DNA of 64,000 bases from an uncultured Steroidobacter sp. (GTDB lineage: Bacteria > Pseudomonadota > Gammaproteobacteria > Steroidobacterales > Steroidobacteraceae). The notes beneath the pieces were generated by a model. The model saw nothing but the letters and a program-made list of their open reading frames with translations. It had not been told where the DNA came from and made no database searches. Position 1 is the stretch's first letter, and every line of letters begins with the position of its first letter. The stretch is taken from positions 34,645 through 98,644 of the forward strand of contig CALLKK010000030.1 of NCBI GenBank assembly GCA_938008435.1. The letters run 5' to 3'. Shown one piece after another: positions 52,708-60,908 of this stretch. The position numbers and the translations under genes were made by a program.

Positions 52708-53730
52708 ATGTCGCTTGATCGAAGCCTGCAGCGTTTGTGGTACGGCGGCTTTCGACCGGCGCTGCTCCCGCTGATTCCCCTGTCATGGGTGTTCGCAGGC
52801 ATCGTGGCATTGCGCCGTGCGGCGTATCGCTACGGTTTGTTCAAGCGCGTCCGGGTCGACAAGCCCGTGATCGTGATCGGCAACGTGACGGTGGGCGGCA
52901 CCGGGAAGACACCGTTGACGATCTGGCTCGCCAACGCACTGGCACAACGTGGTCTGAAGGTGGGCGTAATTTTGCGCGGTTACGGCGGCGCTTCGTCCGA
53001 ATGGCCGCGCGTCGTGCGTGCGGACACTTCGCCCGTCGAAGTGGGCGATGAAGCCTGCTTGATCGCAAGGCGTACCTCCGCCATCGTCGTTGCCGGACCC
53101 GATCGCGTTGCCGATGCGCGCCTTGCGATCGAGCTGGGGGCGCAAGTCGTGCTCTCCGACGACGGCTTGCAGCATTACCGGCTAGCGCGTGACATCGAGA
53201 TTGCGGTCCTCGACGGCGAGCGCGGGCTCGGCAACGGCCGGCTGCTACCGGCCGGGCCGCTGCGGGAGCCGCGCGCACGGCTCGAGAGCGTCGCGCTCAA
53301 GGTGATCACGAAGCGCGGCACGGGTTCTACATCGATCTCGGAGGTATCCGGCGTGCCGACGATCGAGGTGACGCCCCGAATCGGGACGGCGGTCAATTTG
53401 TCGAGCGGCGAAACGCGCGCGCTCAGCGCTTTCGCGGGGCAGCGGGTGCATGCCGTAGCCGCGATCGGCCATCCGGAGGGGTTCTTTCACGCTTTGCGCG
53501 AGGCGGGCCTCGATGTGGAGGAACATCCGTATCCGGATCACGCGCGCCTTGGTCGGGCGCACATCGACTTTGCGGACGGGGCGCCCGTGCTGATGACGGA
53601 AAAGGATGCAGTAAAATGCGCATCGCTTGCCGATGCACGGCATTGGGCCGTTCCGCTCGAGCTATCGCTCAGCGAGCCCGATGTCAAAGTGGTGAGCGCT
53701 CTGCTCGACGGCGCAATCGGTACGACGTGA
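52708..53730 (+). CDS. lpxK: tetraacyldisaccharide 4'-kinase
   Basis: LpxK phosphorylates the 4' position of the lipid A precursor. The 340-residue product has an N-terminal membrane-associated helix (LLPLIPLSWVFAGIVALRR), the P-loop VIVIGNVTVGGTGKTPLT, and VILRGYGG, VSDDGLQHYRL and AVLDGERGLGNGRLLPAGPL, all family motifs. ATG 52708 gives a normal length; the frame upstream is an msbA shadow. It is followed by ycaR and kdsB, so lipid A kinase, export and Kdo activation are clustered. Confidence 0.97.
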   Translation: MSLDRSLQRLWYGGFRPALLPLIPLSWVFAGIVALRRAAYRYGLFKRVRVDKPVIVIGNVTVGGTGKTPLTIWLANALAQRGLKVGVILRGYGGASSEWPRVVRADTSPVEVGDEACLIARRTSAIVVAGPDRVADARLAIELGAQVVLSDDGLQHYRLARDIEIAVLDGERGLGNGRLLPAGPLREPRARLESVALKVITKRGTGSTSISEVSGVPTIEVTPRIGTAVNLSSGETRALSAFAGQRVHAVAAIGHPEGFFHALREAGLDVEEHPYPDHARLGRAHIDFADGAPVLMTEKDAVKCASLADARHWAVPLELSLSEPDVKVVSALLDGAIGTT

Positions 53731-53740
53731 GGTGACGATG

Positions 53741-53932
53741 ATGGATACGAAGCTGCTGGACATCCTCGCGTGTCCGTTGTGCAAGGGTCCGCTGAAATAC
53801 TCCAAGCAGCAGCAAGTGCTCGTCTGCCGCGCCGACCGGCTTGCCTATCCGATCAGGGATGGGATTCCGGTCATGCTGGAAGAAGAAGCGCGCCACCTGC
53901 AGCCGACCGATCCGCTCCTGCTCGAACGCTGA
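53741..53932 (+). CDS. Trm112-like small protein YcaR
   Basis: A 63-residue protein starting MDTKLLDILACPLCKGPLKY, aligning with E. coli YcaR (MDHRLLEIIACPVCNGKL). Cys11, Cys14 and Cys29 could bind a metal, and LAYPIRDGIPVMLEEEAR is the conserved second half. The function is unknown in bacteria; in eukaryotes Trm112 activates methyltransferases. ATG 53741 is preferred on alignment and on the GAGGTGA spacing; GTG 53732 and ATG 53738 are alternatives. Its stop overlaps the kdsB start (TGATG). Confidence 0.9.
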   Translation: MDTKLLDILACPLCKGPLKYSKQQQVLVCRADRLAYPIRDGIPVMLEEEARHLQPTDPLLLER

Positions 53933-54684
53933 TGCCGTTCAAAGTCGTCATTCCGGCGCGCTATGCGTCGGCGCGCCTGCCCGGCAAGCCGCTGCTCGAG
54001 ATCGCCGGTCGCGCGATGATCGAGTGGGTTGTTGCGTCTGCTGCGAAGAGCCGCGCGGAGGAAGTGTGGGTTGCAACGGATGACGCCCGCATTGCGGCGC
54101 GCGTCGGGGAGCATGCGGTGATGACGCAGGCGACGCATCAATCCGGCACGGATCGGATTGCGGAGGTCGCACATCTGCGCGGTTGGGACGAGCAGACCAT
54201 CGTCGTCAACGTGCAAGGCGACGAGCCGCTGTTGCCGCCTGAGCTCATCGATCAAGTCGCAACGTTGCTCGAGCAAGATCCTGCGGCGGACATTGCGACC
54301 CTGTGCACGCCGATCACGACGCTACGCGAGCACATGGATCCGAACGCAGTGAAAGTCGTGATGGCCAAGAATGGCACCGCACTGTATTTCAGCCGCGCGC
54401 CCATTCCGTTCGACCGGGACGCCGCACCCCAAGGCGTCGCCAGCCAGACGTCATTCGCTGGAGCGCACCGTCATCTCGGGCTCTACGCGTATCGCGTCGG
54501 CGCATTGAAGCGACTGAGCGTATTGCCGCCGTCCGAGCTCGAGCGCATCGAGAAGCTCGAGCAACTGCGCGCACTGCAGGCGGGCATGCGCATTGTCGTT
54601 GCGGTTGCCGCGGCGGTGCCGCCTGCAGGTGTCGATACGCCAGAAGATCTGGAGCGCGTGCGCGCGGCGTTAACGGCATCGTGA
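53932..54684 (+). CDS. kdsB: 3-deoxy-manno-octulosonate cytidylyltransferase
   Basis: KdsB activates Kdo as CMP-Kdo, the donor for the lipopolysaccharide inner core. The 250-residue product has IPARYASARLPGKPLLEI, the THQSGTDRIAEVA segment, VVNVQGDEPLLPPELI and LGLYAYRVGALKRL. It starts on the ycaR stop (TGATG) and follows lpxK, a conserved cluster. With KdsA encoded earlier, the window carries two Kdo-pathway enzymes. Confidence 0.97.
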   Translation: MPFKVVIPARYASARLPGKPLLEIAGRAMIEWVVASAAKSRAEEVWVATDDARIAARVGEHAVMTQATHQSGTDRIAEVAHLRGWDEQTIVVNVQGDEPLLPPELIDQVATLLEQDPAADIATLCTPITTLREHMDPNAVKVVMAKNGTALYFSRAPIPFDRDAAPQGVASQTSFAGAHRHLGLYAYRVGALKRLSVLPPSELERIEKLEQLRALQAGMRIVVAVAAAVPPAGVDTPEDLERVRAALTAS

Positions 54685-54719
54685 CGCAGTGGTAGATTGA
54701 GCTTTGCTTCTCGATCCGG

Positions 54720-55220
54720 ATGGCTGATGTGAGCACGAGCGTGACGTCGATGCGTCTTCTCTTCGTTTGCATGGGCAACATTTGCCGCTCGCCGACCGCC
54801 GAAGGCGTGTTTCGGCGTGTGGTCGCCGAGCGAGCGCCCCATCTGTCGATCGAGATCGATTCGGCCGGTACGCACGACTACCACGTCGGCAGTCCGCCGG
54901 ATCGGCGCGCCATCGAGGCGGCGCGACGCCGCGGCATCGACATCACGGGCTTACGCGCGCGTCAGGTGTCGCGCGAGGATTTCGAGCGCTTCGATCTGAT
55001 CCTCGCCATGGACGAGGACAACGTGGCCGACCTCAAGAGAATGGCGCCGACGCGCTATCACGAGCGCATTCGCTTGCTGATGGAGTTCGGAGCGAATGCG
55101 TCGCTCTCGTACGTGCCGGATCCGTACTACGGCGGTCCGCAAGGCTTCGAGCAAGTGCTCGATCTCTTAGAAGAGGCGGCGGAAGGCTTGCTCGCAGAGA
55201 TTCTGCGGCGGCAGGGATGA
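54720..55220 (+). CDS. low-molecular-weight protein-tyrosine-phosphatase
   Basis: A 166-residue phosphatase of the LMW-PTP/Wzb/Etp type. The active-site loop FVCMGNICRSPTAEG has the nucleophile Cys17 and Arg23, and the general acid Asp is in YVPDPYYGGPQGFE. Such proteins often remove phosphate from tyrosine kinases that control capsule synthesis, but no kinase is encoded nearby. ATG 54720 is used; ATG 54750 (MRLLFVCMGN) would fit the family core as well. In Pseudomonas the same position, after kdsB, is occupied by ptpA. Confidence 0.92.
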   Translation: MADVSTSVTSMRLLFVCMGNICRSPTAEGVFRRVVAERAPHLSIEIDSAGTHDYHVGSPPDRRAIEAARRRGIDITGLRARQVSREDFERFDLILAMDEDNVADLKRMAPTRYHERIRLLMEFGANASLSYVPDPYYGGPQGFEQVLDLLEEAAEGLLAEILRRQG

Positions 55221-55228
55221 AGAACTGA

Positions 55229-55256
55229 CGCCCGAGCGTCCGTAGACGCTCGGGCG
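55229..55256. terminator. hairpin between the convergent phosphatase and rne genes
   Basis: CGCCCGAGCGT (55229-55239) pairs perfectly with ACGCTCGGGCG (55246-55256) around a 6-base loop. It lies between two convergent stops (55220 and 55266), and probably serves both strands. There is no U-run on either side. Confidence 0.6.
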
Positions 55257-55265
55257 GCCATGCGA

Positions 55266-57773
55266 TCACTCCTCGCGCGGCGATGGGGCAGATCCGCCCC
55301 ACGAGCCGCTCGTCACGGTCGGGCTGGAGCTGAAGACGGTGTACGTCTTCGGCTCGCTCGTGCTCGTCGCGGCCGGCGGCTCGCTGCGGGTCGGCGCGCC
55401 GCTCGGCGCACGCGCCTCCGACGAGGTATCGGTGCGACGCTCGACGTTTTCTCTCGGTTCTTGCTGGCGCGGCTCTACGCTGCCACCCGCAGAGCCATTC
55501 CCGTACGTAGACGCTCCGTTGCCTTGCTCGGGACGCGCAAAGCTCGCTTCTGCCGGTCCAGGGGTCGGAGCCGGGGCGGGCGCGGCGCTGCCGTTGGTCG
55601 CCGCATCGTTACGCCCAGCATCGGAGCGCGCATTGCCATTCGCGTTGCCGCTCTCGTGTGCAGTCGGTGCGGCTGCGGCGTTCGCATCGTCGGCTGCACG
55701 GTTGCGGCCGCGGCGACGGCGGCCACGACGACGACGTTCGCCGCGACCTTCCTGCGATGATTGACCTTGGGCGCCGTCGGCGCGCGCCTGATTGGCGGAG
55801 CCTTGATTCGGCTGTTGTTGCTGCGTCTTCTGCGGCTGCGCAGCACGCTTGTCGGACTCGCTGCGCGCGTTGTTCTCGTTCGTCTGTGCCTTGCGCTCCT
55901 GACGTTGCGCGTCACGTTGCGCTTGCTGCACATTGGTGCGCTCGCGCTCGACCTTGTTGCGCTCGCGCGAGCGGTCCTTGTGACGCTCGCGGGCATGCTT
56001 GCCTTCCCGGCGCTCGTGCCGATCCCTTTCCTTCGACCGCCCGTTGGTGTCGGCCTTCTTACCGGCACCGCCGAACAGGAAACGCCACAGCCGCACGAAG
56101 ATACCGATCTGCTCCTTCTCCGGGGCAGCCTGTCGGACGGGCTCCATCGCGACGGAAGGCGGCGGCGGAATGCTCGGAATCGTGGAGGGCACGACCGCGG
56201 GCGTCGGCGGCGGCGTCGCGTCCTTCTTCGCTTCGTCGATGGGCGGGGTCGGCGCCACGGGGATCAAGTGGCTGCTCGTCGTGTTCTCGGGCAGGTTCGC
56301 TTCGTCGTCGCGTACGCGGCGGATCTCGTACTGCGGCGTTTCCATGTAGCGATTCGGCACGAGCACGATCTGCACGTTGCTCTTCGCTTCGATGTTGTTG
56401 AGCCACGCGCGCTTCTCGTTCACGAGATACGTCGCGACCTCGACCGGAAGCTGCGCGATGACTTTCACGGTGCGTTCCTTGCGTGCTTCCTCGCCGATGA
56501 GGCGCAGCAGCGCCAGCGCGAGCGACTCGACGCTGCGAATCGAGCCCATGCCGTTGCAGCGCGGACAGACGATGTTCGCCGATTCGCCGATCGACGGACG
56601 GAGGCGCTGACGCGACAGCTCGAGCAAACCGAACCGGGAAATGCGGCCGATCTGGATGCGCGCGCGATCCTGCTTCACCGCTTCGCGTAGCCGTTCCTCG
56701 ACCGCGCGCTGGTTCTTGGGCGACTCCATGTCGATGAAGTCGATGACGATGAGGCCGCCCAGGTCGCGCAGCCGCAGCTGACGAGCGATTTCGTCGGCTG
56801 CTTCGAGATTGGTGTTGAGCGCCGTCGTCTCGATGTCGGTGCCGCGGGTGGCGCGTGCCGAATTGATGTCGATCGAGACGAGCGCTTCGGTCGTGTCGAT
56901 GACGATCGAGCCGCCGGAGGGCAGGTTGACCTTGTGGGAATGCGCCGACTCGATCTGATTTTCGATCTGAAAGCGCGTGAACAACGGGACCGGATCTTCG
57001 TAGAGCTTGAGCTTACGCAAGGCTCCGGGCATGAAGCGCTGCATGTACTCCTGCGCTTCGTTGTAGACCTGGCGGTCGTCGATCAGGATCTCGCCGATCT
57101 CGTCGGAGAGATAGTCGCGCAGGGCGCGGATGATCGCCTTGGATTCCTGGTAGATCAGAAACGGAGCGGGGCGCCCTTCGGCCGCCTTGGAGATGGCGTT
57201 CCAGACCTCTTTGAGATTGTCGAGGTCCCACTGCAGCTCCTCGGCGGTGCGGCCCACGCCAGCGGTGCGGACGATGGCCCCCATGCCTTCGGGGATCTGC
57301 ACCCGATCGAGCGCTTCACGCAACTGCTCGCGATCTTCGCCCTCGATGCGGCGCGAGACGCCGCCCGCGCGGGCGTTGTTCGGCATCAGCACCAGGAATC
57401 GGCCTGCAAGGCTGATAAAGGTGGTAAGCGCCGCGCCCTTGTTGCCGCGCTCCTCTTTTTCGACCTGAACGATGAGCTCTTGGCCTTCTTCGAGGAGATC
57501 GCGGATGTTGGGACGCGTGCCCGGCGGGGGAGTGGTCTTGAAGTACTCCTTCGAGACTTCCTTCAGCGGCAGGAATCCGTGACGCTCAGTGCCGTAATCG
57601 ACGAAGCATGCTTCGAGGCTCGGCTCGATGCGGGTGATGCGGCCTTTGTAGACGTTGGCTTTCTTTTGTTCGCGAGAAGGTATTTCGACGTCGAGATCGT
57701 AGATGCGTTGTCCATCAACCAGTGCAACGCGCAACTCTTCTTCCTGAGTTGCATTGACGAGCATTCGCTTCAT
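55266..57773 (-). CDS. rne: ribonuclease E
   Basis: RNase E is the main mRNA-decay and RNA-processing endonuclease and the scaffold of the degradosome. From ATG 57773 (MKRMLVNATQEEELRVALVD, the E. coli start) it has 835 residues. Features in order: S1 domain (KANVYKGRITRIEPSLEACF), the 5'-sensor region, catalytic Asp residues in VIDTTEALVSIDINSARATR and LIVIDFIDMES, and the zinc-link CPRCNGMG. A long disordered C-terminus follows, with arginine-rich blocks (RGERRRRGRRRRGRNR) and Gln/Pro/Ala-rich stretches. An in-frame start 13 codons upstream is not used. It is read from a far upstream promoter. Confidence 0.97.
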   Translation of the reverse strand: MKRMLVNATQEEELRVALVDGQRIYDLDVEIPSREQKKANVYKGRITRIEPSLEACFVDYGTERHGFLPLKEVSKEYFKTTPPPGTRPNIRDLLEEGQELIVQVEKEERGNKGAALTTFISLAGRFLVLMPNNARAGGVSRRIEGEDREQLREALDRVQIPEGMGAIVRTAGVGRTAEELQWDLDNLKEVWNAISKAAEGRPAPFLIYQESKAIIRALRDYLSDEIGEILIDDRQVYNEAQEYMQRFMPGALRKLKLYEDPVPLFTRFQIENQIESAHSHKVNLPSGGSIVIDTTEALVSIDINSARATRGTDIETTALNTNLEAADEIARQLRLRDLGGLIVIDFIDMESPKNQRAVEERLREAVKQDRARIQIGRISRFGLLELSRQRLRPSIGESANIVCPRCNGMGSIRSVESLALALLRLIGEEARKERTVKVIAQLPVEVATYLVNEKRAWLNNIEAKSNVQIVLVPNRYMETPQYEIRRVRDDEANLPENTTSSHLIPVAPTPPIDEAKKDATPPPTPAVVPSTIPSIPPPPSVAMEPVRQAAPEKEQIGIFVRLWRFLFGGAGKKADTNGRSKERDRHERREGKHARERHKDRSRERNKVERERTNVQQAQRDAQRQERKAQTNENNARSESDKRAAQPQKTQQQQPNQGSANQARADGAQGQSSQEGRGERRRRGRRRRGRNRAADDANAAAAPTAHESGNANGNARSDAGRNDAATNGSAAPAPAPTPGPAEASFARPEQGNGASTYGNGSAGGSVEPRQQEPRENVERRTDTSSEARAPSGAPTRSEPPAATSTSEPKTYTVFSSSPTVTSGSWGGSAPSPREE

Positions 57774-58393
57774 GAGACCCTTCTGAAAGTAGGTGAAGGG
57801 CCGCGGGATCACGCACGGCGGGCGCGAGCGATGGATGAGAGGAGCGATCGGGGAATAATTGCTTCATCCGATGTTGCCTGCGCGAGGCTCGAAGCCGGCG
57901 CGCTTTTTTTATCCAGTCACGTTGTCGGTACGCGTCGGGCAAGTTGCAAGACTGGAAGGGGTGCGCCACCGCGCGATTCATCCCTTCTTCGACGCCAACT
58001 TGAGTCGACGTTCCCTAGGCCCGCTCGCTGCGTTTGCGTCGACCCGGATCCCGAGTTGCGGGTCCGGCATCGCCGTACACGCGGCCAAGCGATGGTTCGC
58101 GGCAAGCGTTGTCTGGATGGTGGGAAGATGACGCTGCTGTTCGCACCGTCGCGCACTCCGGAGCTAGACTCCTACGGGGCGCTCGTCGACCCTCACCCAA
58201 GACCACAGGTTTGCACAGAACCAACTAAGATGCAGCGCCTCGACGGGACACAAGCGGATGCCTTCGTCGAAAACCGCTGCGCATGAGCGCCAGCTCGCGG
58301 ATCGGGGAGGTGAGCATCCGTGTTGCTGGCACTGTGAAATCCGCGCGCACTATAGCAGAGCATAGTAGCTCAATCAATGGCTTACGATTGAAT
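57774..58393 (-). promoter_or_regulatory. rne 5' leader region
   Basis: 620 bases separate rne from the divergent rluC; no credible gene is found. If the promoter at 58349-58377 is used, the rne mRNA would have a leader of about 570 nt, comparable in kind to the long leader by which E. coli rne regulates itself. It contains a hairpin at 57880-57903 (5-bp and 4-bp stems, internal loop), preceded on the rne strand by seven A residues; read on the plus strand the same hairpin is followed by seven T, so it could also stop antisense transcription. Confidence 0.6.
58349..58377 (-). promoter_or_regulatory. sigma-70 promoter of rne
   Basis: On the minus strand TTGATT (58377-58372), 17 bases, TATAGT (58354-58349), with TG one base before the -10 (extended). 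The predicted start is near 58341. The -35 is only 17 bases from the rluC ATG on the other strand. Confidence 0.65.
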
Positions 58394-59395
58394 ATGGACC
58401 AACCTTCGACCGCGACCCGCCAACGGACCCAGGTCGCATATCTGGAAGCGGCGGCCGGCGATGCGGGTCAGCGGCTCGACAACTTCTTGGCCCGGCAGCT
58501 CCGTAGCGCGCCGCGCAGTCTGATCTATCGTCTCCTGCGCACCGGGCAGGTGCGCGTGAACGGCCGCCGCGCGCGGCCCGACTACCGGCTCGTGGAGGGC
58601 GACCGCGTGCGCATCCCGCCCGTGGAGCGCGATCCGGCGCCGCGCGAGAAGCAGCCGTCGAAGTCGCTGCAGGAGTTCATCGCGCAGGCAATCATCTACG
58701 AGGATCGCGATCTCATCGTCGTGAACAAACCCGCCGCGGTGGCGGTGCATGGCGGCAGCGGACTGTCCTTCGGCGTCATCGAGGCGTTGCGTGCCTTGCG
58801 GCCGGAGCTCAAGGAGCTCGACCTCGTACACCGCCTCGATCGCGAGACGAGCGGCTGCTTGCTCGTGGCGAAGCGGCGGGCGGTGTTGCGCGAGCTGCAT
58901 GCGCTGCTGCGCGAGCGGCGCATGGACAAGCGTTATCTCGCGCTCGTCGTCGGGCGCTGGCCGTTCGGCACGAAGACGATCGATCTGCCGCTCAAGACGA
59001 ATCAGAAGCAGGGCGGCGAGCGTGTGGTGCGTGTCCACGCAGAGGGACAAGAGGCACTGACCACGTTCACGCCGCTCAAGCACTTCAAGAACCTGGCGAC
59101 GCTCTTGTCCGTGTCGATCGGAACCGGTCGAACCCATCAGATTCGCGTCCACGCCGCGCACGCCGGTTATCCCATTGCGGGCGACGAGAAGTACGGCGAT
59201 CGCGAGCGGGACGCCAAGCTGAAAGACTACGGCCTGCAGCGCATGTTCTTGCATGCGCACGAATTGGCGTTTCCCCGGCCGGGGAAAGACGAGGTGTTCA
59301 CCGTCACGGCGCCGCTGCCGCCTGAGCTTCAGACCGTGCTCGATCGCCTCGAAACGCTAGAGGCTCGCGGCAAACCGCCGAAGACCACGCGCTAG
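58394..59395 (+). CDS. rluC: 23S rRNA pseudouridine synthase, RluC type
   Basis: RluC makes pseudouridines 955, 2504 and 2580 in 23S rRNA. The 333-residue product has an N-terminal S4 RNA-binding domain (SLIYRLLRTGQVRVNGRRAR) and a catalytic domain with the Asp-containing motif LVHRLDRETSGCLLVAKR, then IGTGRTHQIRVHAAHAGYPI. ATG 58394 suits the family start; an upstream in-frame ATG at 58283 would add 37 poorly conserved residues. It is divergent from rne, and 5 bases separate its stop from that of maf, as in E. coli (rne/rluC). Confidence 0.94.
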   Translation: MDQPSTATRQRTQVAYLEAAAGDAGQRLDNFLARQLRSAPRSLIYRLLRTGQVRVNGRRARPDYRLVEGDRVRIPPVERDPAPREKQPSKSLQEFIAQAIIYEDRDLIVVNKPAAVAVHGGSGLSFGVIEALRALRPELKELDLVHRLDRETSGCLLVAKRRAVLRELHALLRERRMDKRYLALVVGRWPFGTKTIDLPLKTNQKQGGERVVRVHAEGQEALTTFTPLKHFKNLATLLSVSIGTGRTHQIRVHAAHAGYPIAGDEKYGDRERDAKLKDYGLQRMFLHAHELAFPRPGKDEVFTVTAPLPPELQTVLDRLETLEARGKPPKTTR

Positions 59396-59400
59396 GCCGC

Positions 59401-59994
59401 TTACGGCACTTTGAAACCGTGGCGCCTCAGCGCGTCGGCGAGCCAGATGAGCGGCAGGCCGATCAGGGCCGTCGGATCCTGGGACTCGACGCGCTTGAAC
59501 AGGGAAATCCCCAGCGATTCGACTTTGAATCCGCCCGCACAGTGATACGGCTTGTCTCGGGCGACATAGCGTTCGATCTCGTCGTCGGAGAGCGTGCGAA
59601 ATTGCACGTGAGTGACGTCGAGATGGCCATCGTGCGCGCCGGTTGCCGAATTGCGGACGTGCACGGCGGTGTAGAACGTGACGTGGCGGCCGCTCAGGCG
59701 CTGTAGCTGTGCGACGGCGCGTTCGCCGGAACCAGGCTTGCCGAGCACTTCGTCGCCGCATACGGCCAGCTGGTCGGACCCAATCACGAGGCTCGCCATC
59801 TGGCGCGCGGCAACCGCTTCGGCCTTGGCTCGTGCGAGCCGGGACACGAGATCGACAGGCAGCTCGCCGGGCAGGGGTGTTTCGTCCACGTGGGGTGCGG
59901 CGACGGTGAACGGAAGGCCCAAACGCTCGAGCAGTTCGCGACGATAAGCGGAGGTCGAGGCCAGGACCAGCCGAAGCTCTTGTTGGTTGCTCAT
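59401..59994 (-). CDS. Maf-family nucleotide pyrophosphatase (YceF type)
   Basis: A 197-residue Maf protein, which hydrolyses non-canonical nucleoside triphosphates; the YceF subfamily prefers 7-methyl-GTP. Landmarks are LVLASTSAYRRELLERLG at the N-terminus, the HVDET motif, IGSDQLAVCGDEVLGKPG and VESLGISLFKRVES near the end. YceF rather than YhdE is inferred from the neighbourhood (rluC, yceD, rpmF, plsX). It is divergent from yceD and convergent with rluC. Confidence 0.93.
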   Translation of the reverse strand: MSNQQELRLVLASTSAYRRELLERLGLPFTVAAPHVDETPLPGELPVDLVSRLARAKAEAVAARQMASLVIGSDQLAVCGDEVLGKPGSGERAVAQLQRLSGRHVTFYTAVHVRNSATGAHDGHLDVTHVQFRTLSDDEIERYVARDKPYHCAGGFKVESLGISLFKRVESQDPTALIGLPLIWLADALRRHGFKVP

Positions 59995-60054
59995 GTGCTC
60001 ATCGGCGCCTCAGCCGATCCCTTAGAAAAACAAGTATTTAACGGGCTTTGTATT

Positions 60055-60083
60055 TTGACACTGATAGGGGGCGCCGCTAGTAT
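60055..60083 (+). promoter_or_regulatory. sigma-70 promoter of yceD-rpmF
   Basis: A perfect TTGACA (60055-60060), 17 bases, TAGTAT (60078-60083). The predicted transcript start, near 60090, is only a few bases before the yceD ATG at 60093. Confidence 0.7.
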
Positions 60084-60092
60084 ACGCGCCCC

Positions 60093-60617
60093 ATGCCGTG
60101 CCCCCCGGATGTCAGACACGACAGCTTCGTGGACGCTGCCGCGCTGGCAATCGCGCGCAGCGAGGTAGAGCAAACGTACGCGACTGCTGATCTGCCACGC
60201 CTCGCCGACGCTGGCGTGTCGGGTGGGTCCGCGCTGCGTGCGAGTTTCCAGTTTTCCGAGTACGAGGCCAAGCCTGCCGTCGATGGTCAGGTAACAGGGC
60301 GCCTCGTGCTGACGTGTCAGCGCTGCATGGGGCCTGTCGAGATCGAGATCGACGAGCGCGTGCAGGTGCTGATCGTCGCAGAGGAGCGCGCCGACGAGCC
60401 GGGCGGCTACGAGCCCGTGGTCGCCGACGCCGCACGCTTGGATCTGCGATGGCTCGTCGAGGACCAGGTGCTCTTGGCATTGCCGCTGGTCGCGATGCAC
60501 GCGAACACGCAGTGCCGCGATGATGGCGACCGGCAGGAACCCGCAGCAGCGGCGACGGACTCTGCGGCGGCATACAAACCGTTTCAAAATTTGCGGGACA
60601 TGATGCGAAAGCGCTGA
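60093..60617 (+). CDS. yceD: YceD family protein (DUF177)
   Basis: A 174-residue YceD-type protein of the DUF177 family, normally encoded before rpmF. It has the conserved VTGRLVLTCQRCMGPVEI segment, a C-x2-C pair and RWLVEDQVLLALPLVAMH. In plants and bacteria a role in rRNA or ribosome assembly has been suggested. ATG 60093 fits E. coli YceD's N-terminal length, but the predicted transcript start falls right before it, so the mRNA could be nearly leaderless; GTG 60129 is an alternative. Confidence 0.9.
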   Translation: MPCPPDVRHDSFVDAAALAIARSEVEQTYATADLPRLADAGVSGGSALRASFQFSEYEAKPAVDGQVTGRLVLTCQRCMGPVEIEIDERVQVLIVAEERADEPGGYEPVVADAARLDLRWLVEDQVLLALPLVAMHANTQCRDDGDRQEPAAAATDSAAAYKPFQNLRDMMRKR

Positions 60618-60642
60618 ACCGCACTAGCTGGAGTAGCGAATC

Positions 60643-60837
60643 ATGGCAGTTCAAAAGAGCAGAAAGACCCCGTCGAAGCGCGGCATGCATCGCTCGCACG
60701 ACGCCTTGAGCCGTCCTGCGCTGTCGGTCGATCCGACTTCGGGCGAAACCCACGCGCGTCACCGCATCACGCCCGATGGCTTCTATCGCGGCAAGAAGGT
60801 CATCGAGACGCGCACCAAGGACGACGACGAAGAGTAA
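60643..60837 (+). CDS. rpmF: 50S ribosomal protein L32
   Basis: L32 is a small protein of the large ribosomal subunit. The 64-residue product starts MAVQKSRKTPSKRGMHRSHD, which is diagnostic, followed by HRITPDGFYRGKKVIE and an acidic tail (DDDEE). It lies 25 bases after yceD and is likely co-transcribed. The zinc-finger Cys pairs of some L32 proteins are absent. Confidence 0.98.
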   Translation: MAVQKSRKTPSKRGMHRSHDALSRPALSVDPTSGETHARHRITPDGFYRGKKVIETRTKDDDEE

Positions 60838-60862
60838 GCGAACGGGCAAGTACTGACTTGCT

Positions 60863-60888
60863 CGCTCGAAGGCTCGCGCCTTCGAGTG
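60863..60888 (+). terminator. hairpin between rpmF and plsX
   Basis: CTCGAAGGC (60865-60873) and GCCTTCGAG (60878-60886) form a perfect 9-bp stem with a 4-base loop; two more pairs (one G-U) extend it to 60863-60888. No U-run follows, so partial termination or RNA processing are as likely as a full stop. Confidence 0.45.
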
Positions 60889-60908
60889 CGCGCGGGCACT
60901 AGTACACG

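Noticed and set aside
56934..58286. Plus-strand frame of 450 codons antisense to rne and its leader
   Set aside because: No ribosome site, no recognisable motif, and the frame mirrors the conserved RNase E catalytic region.
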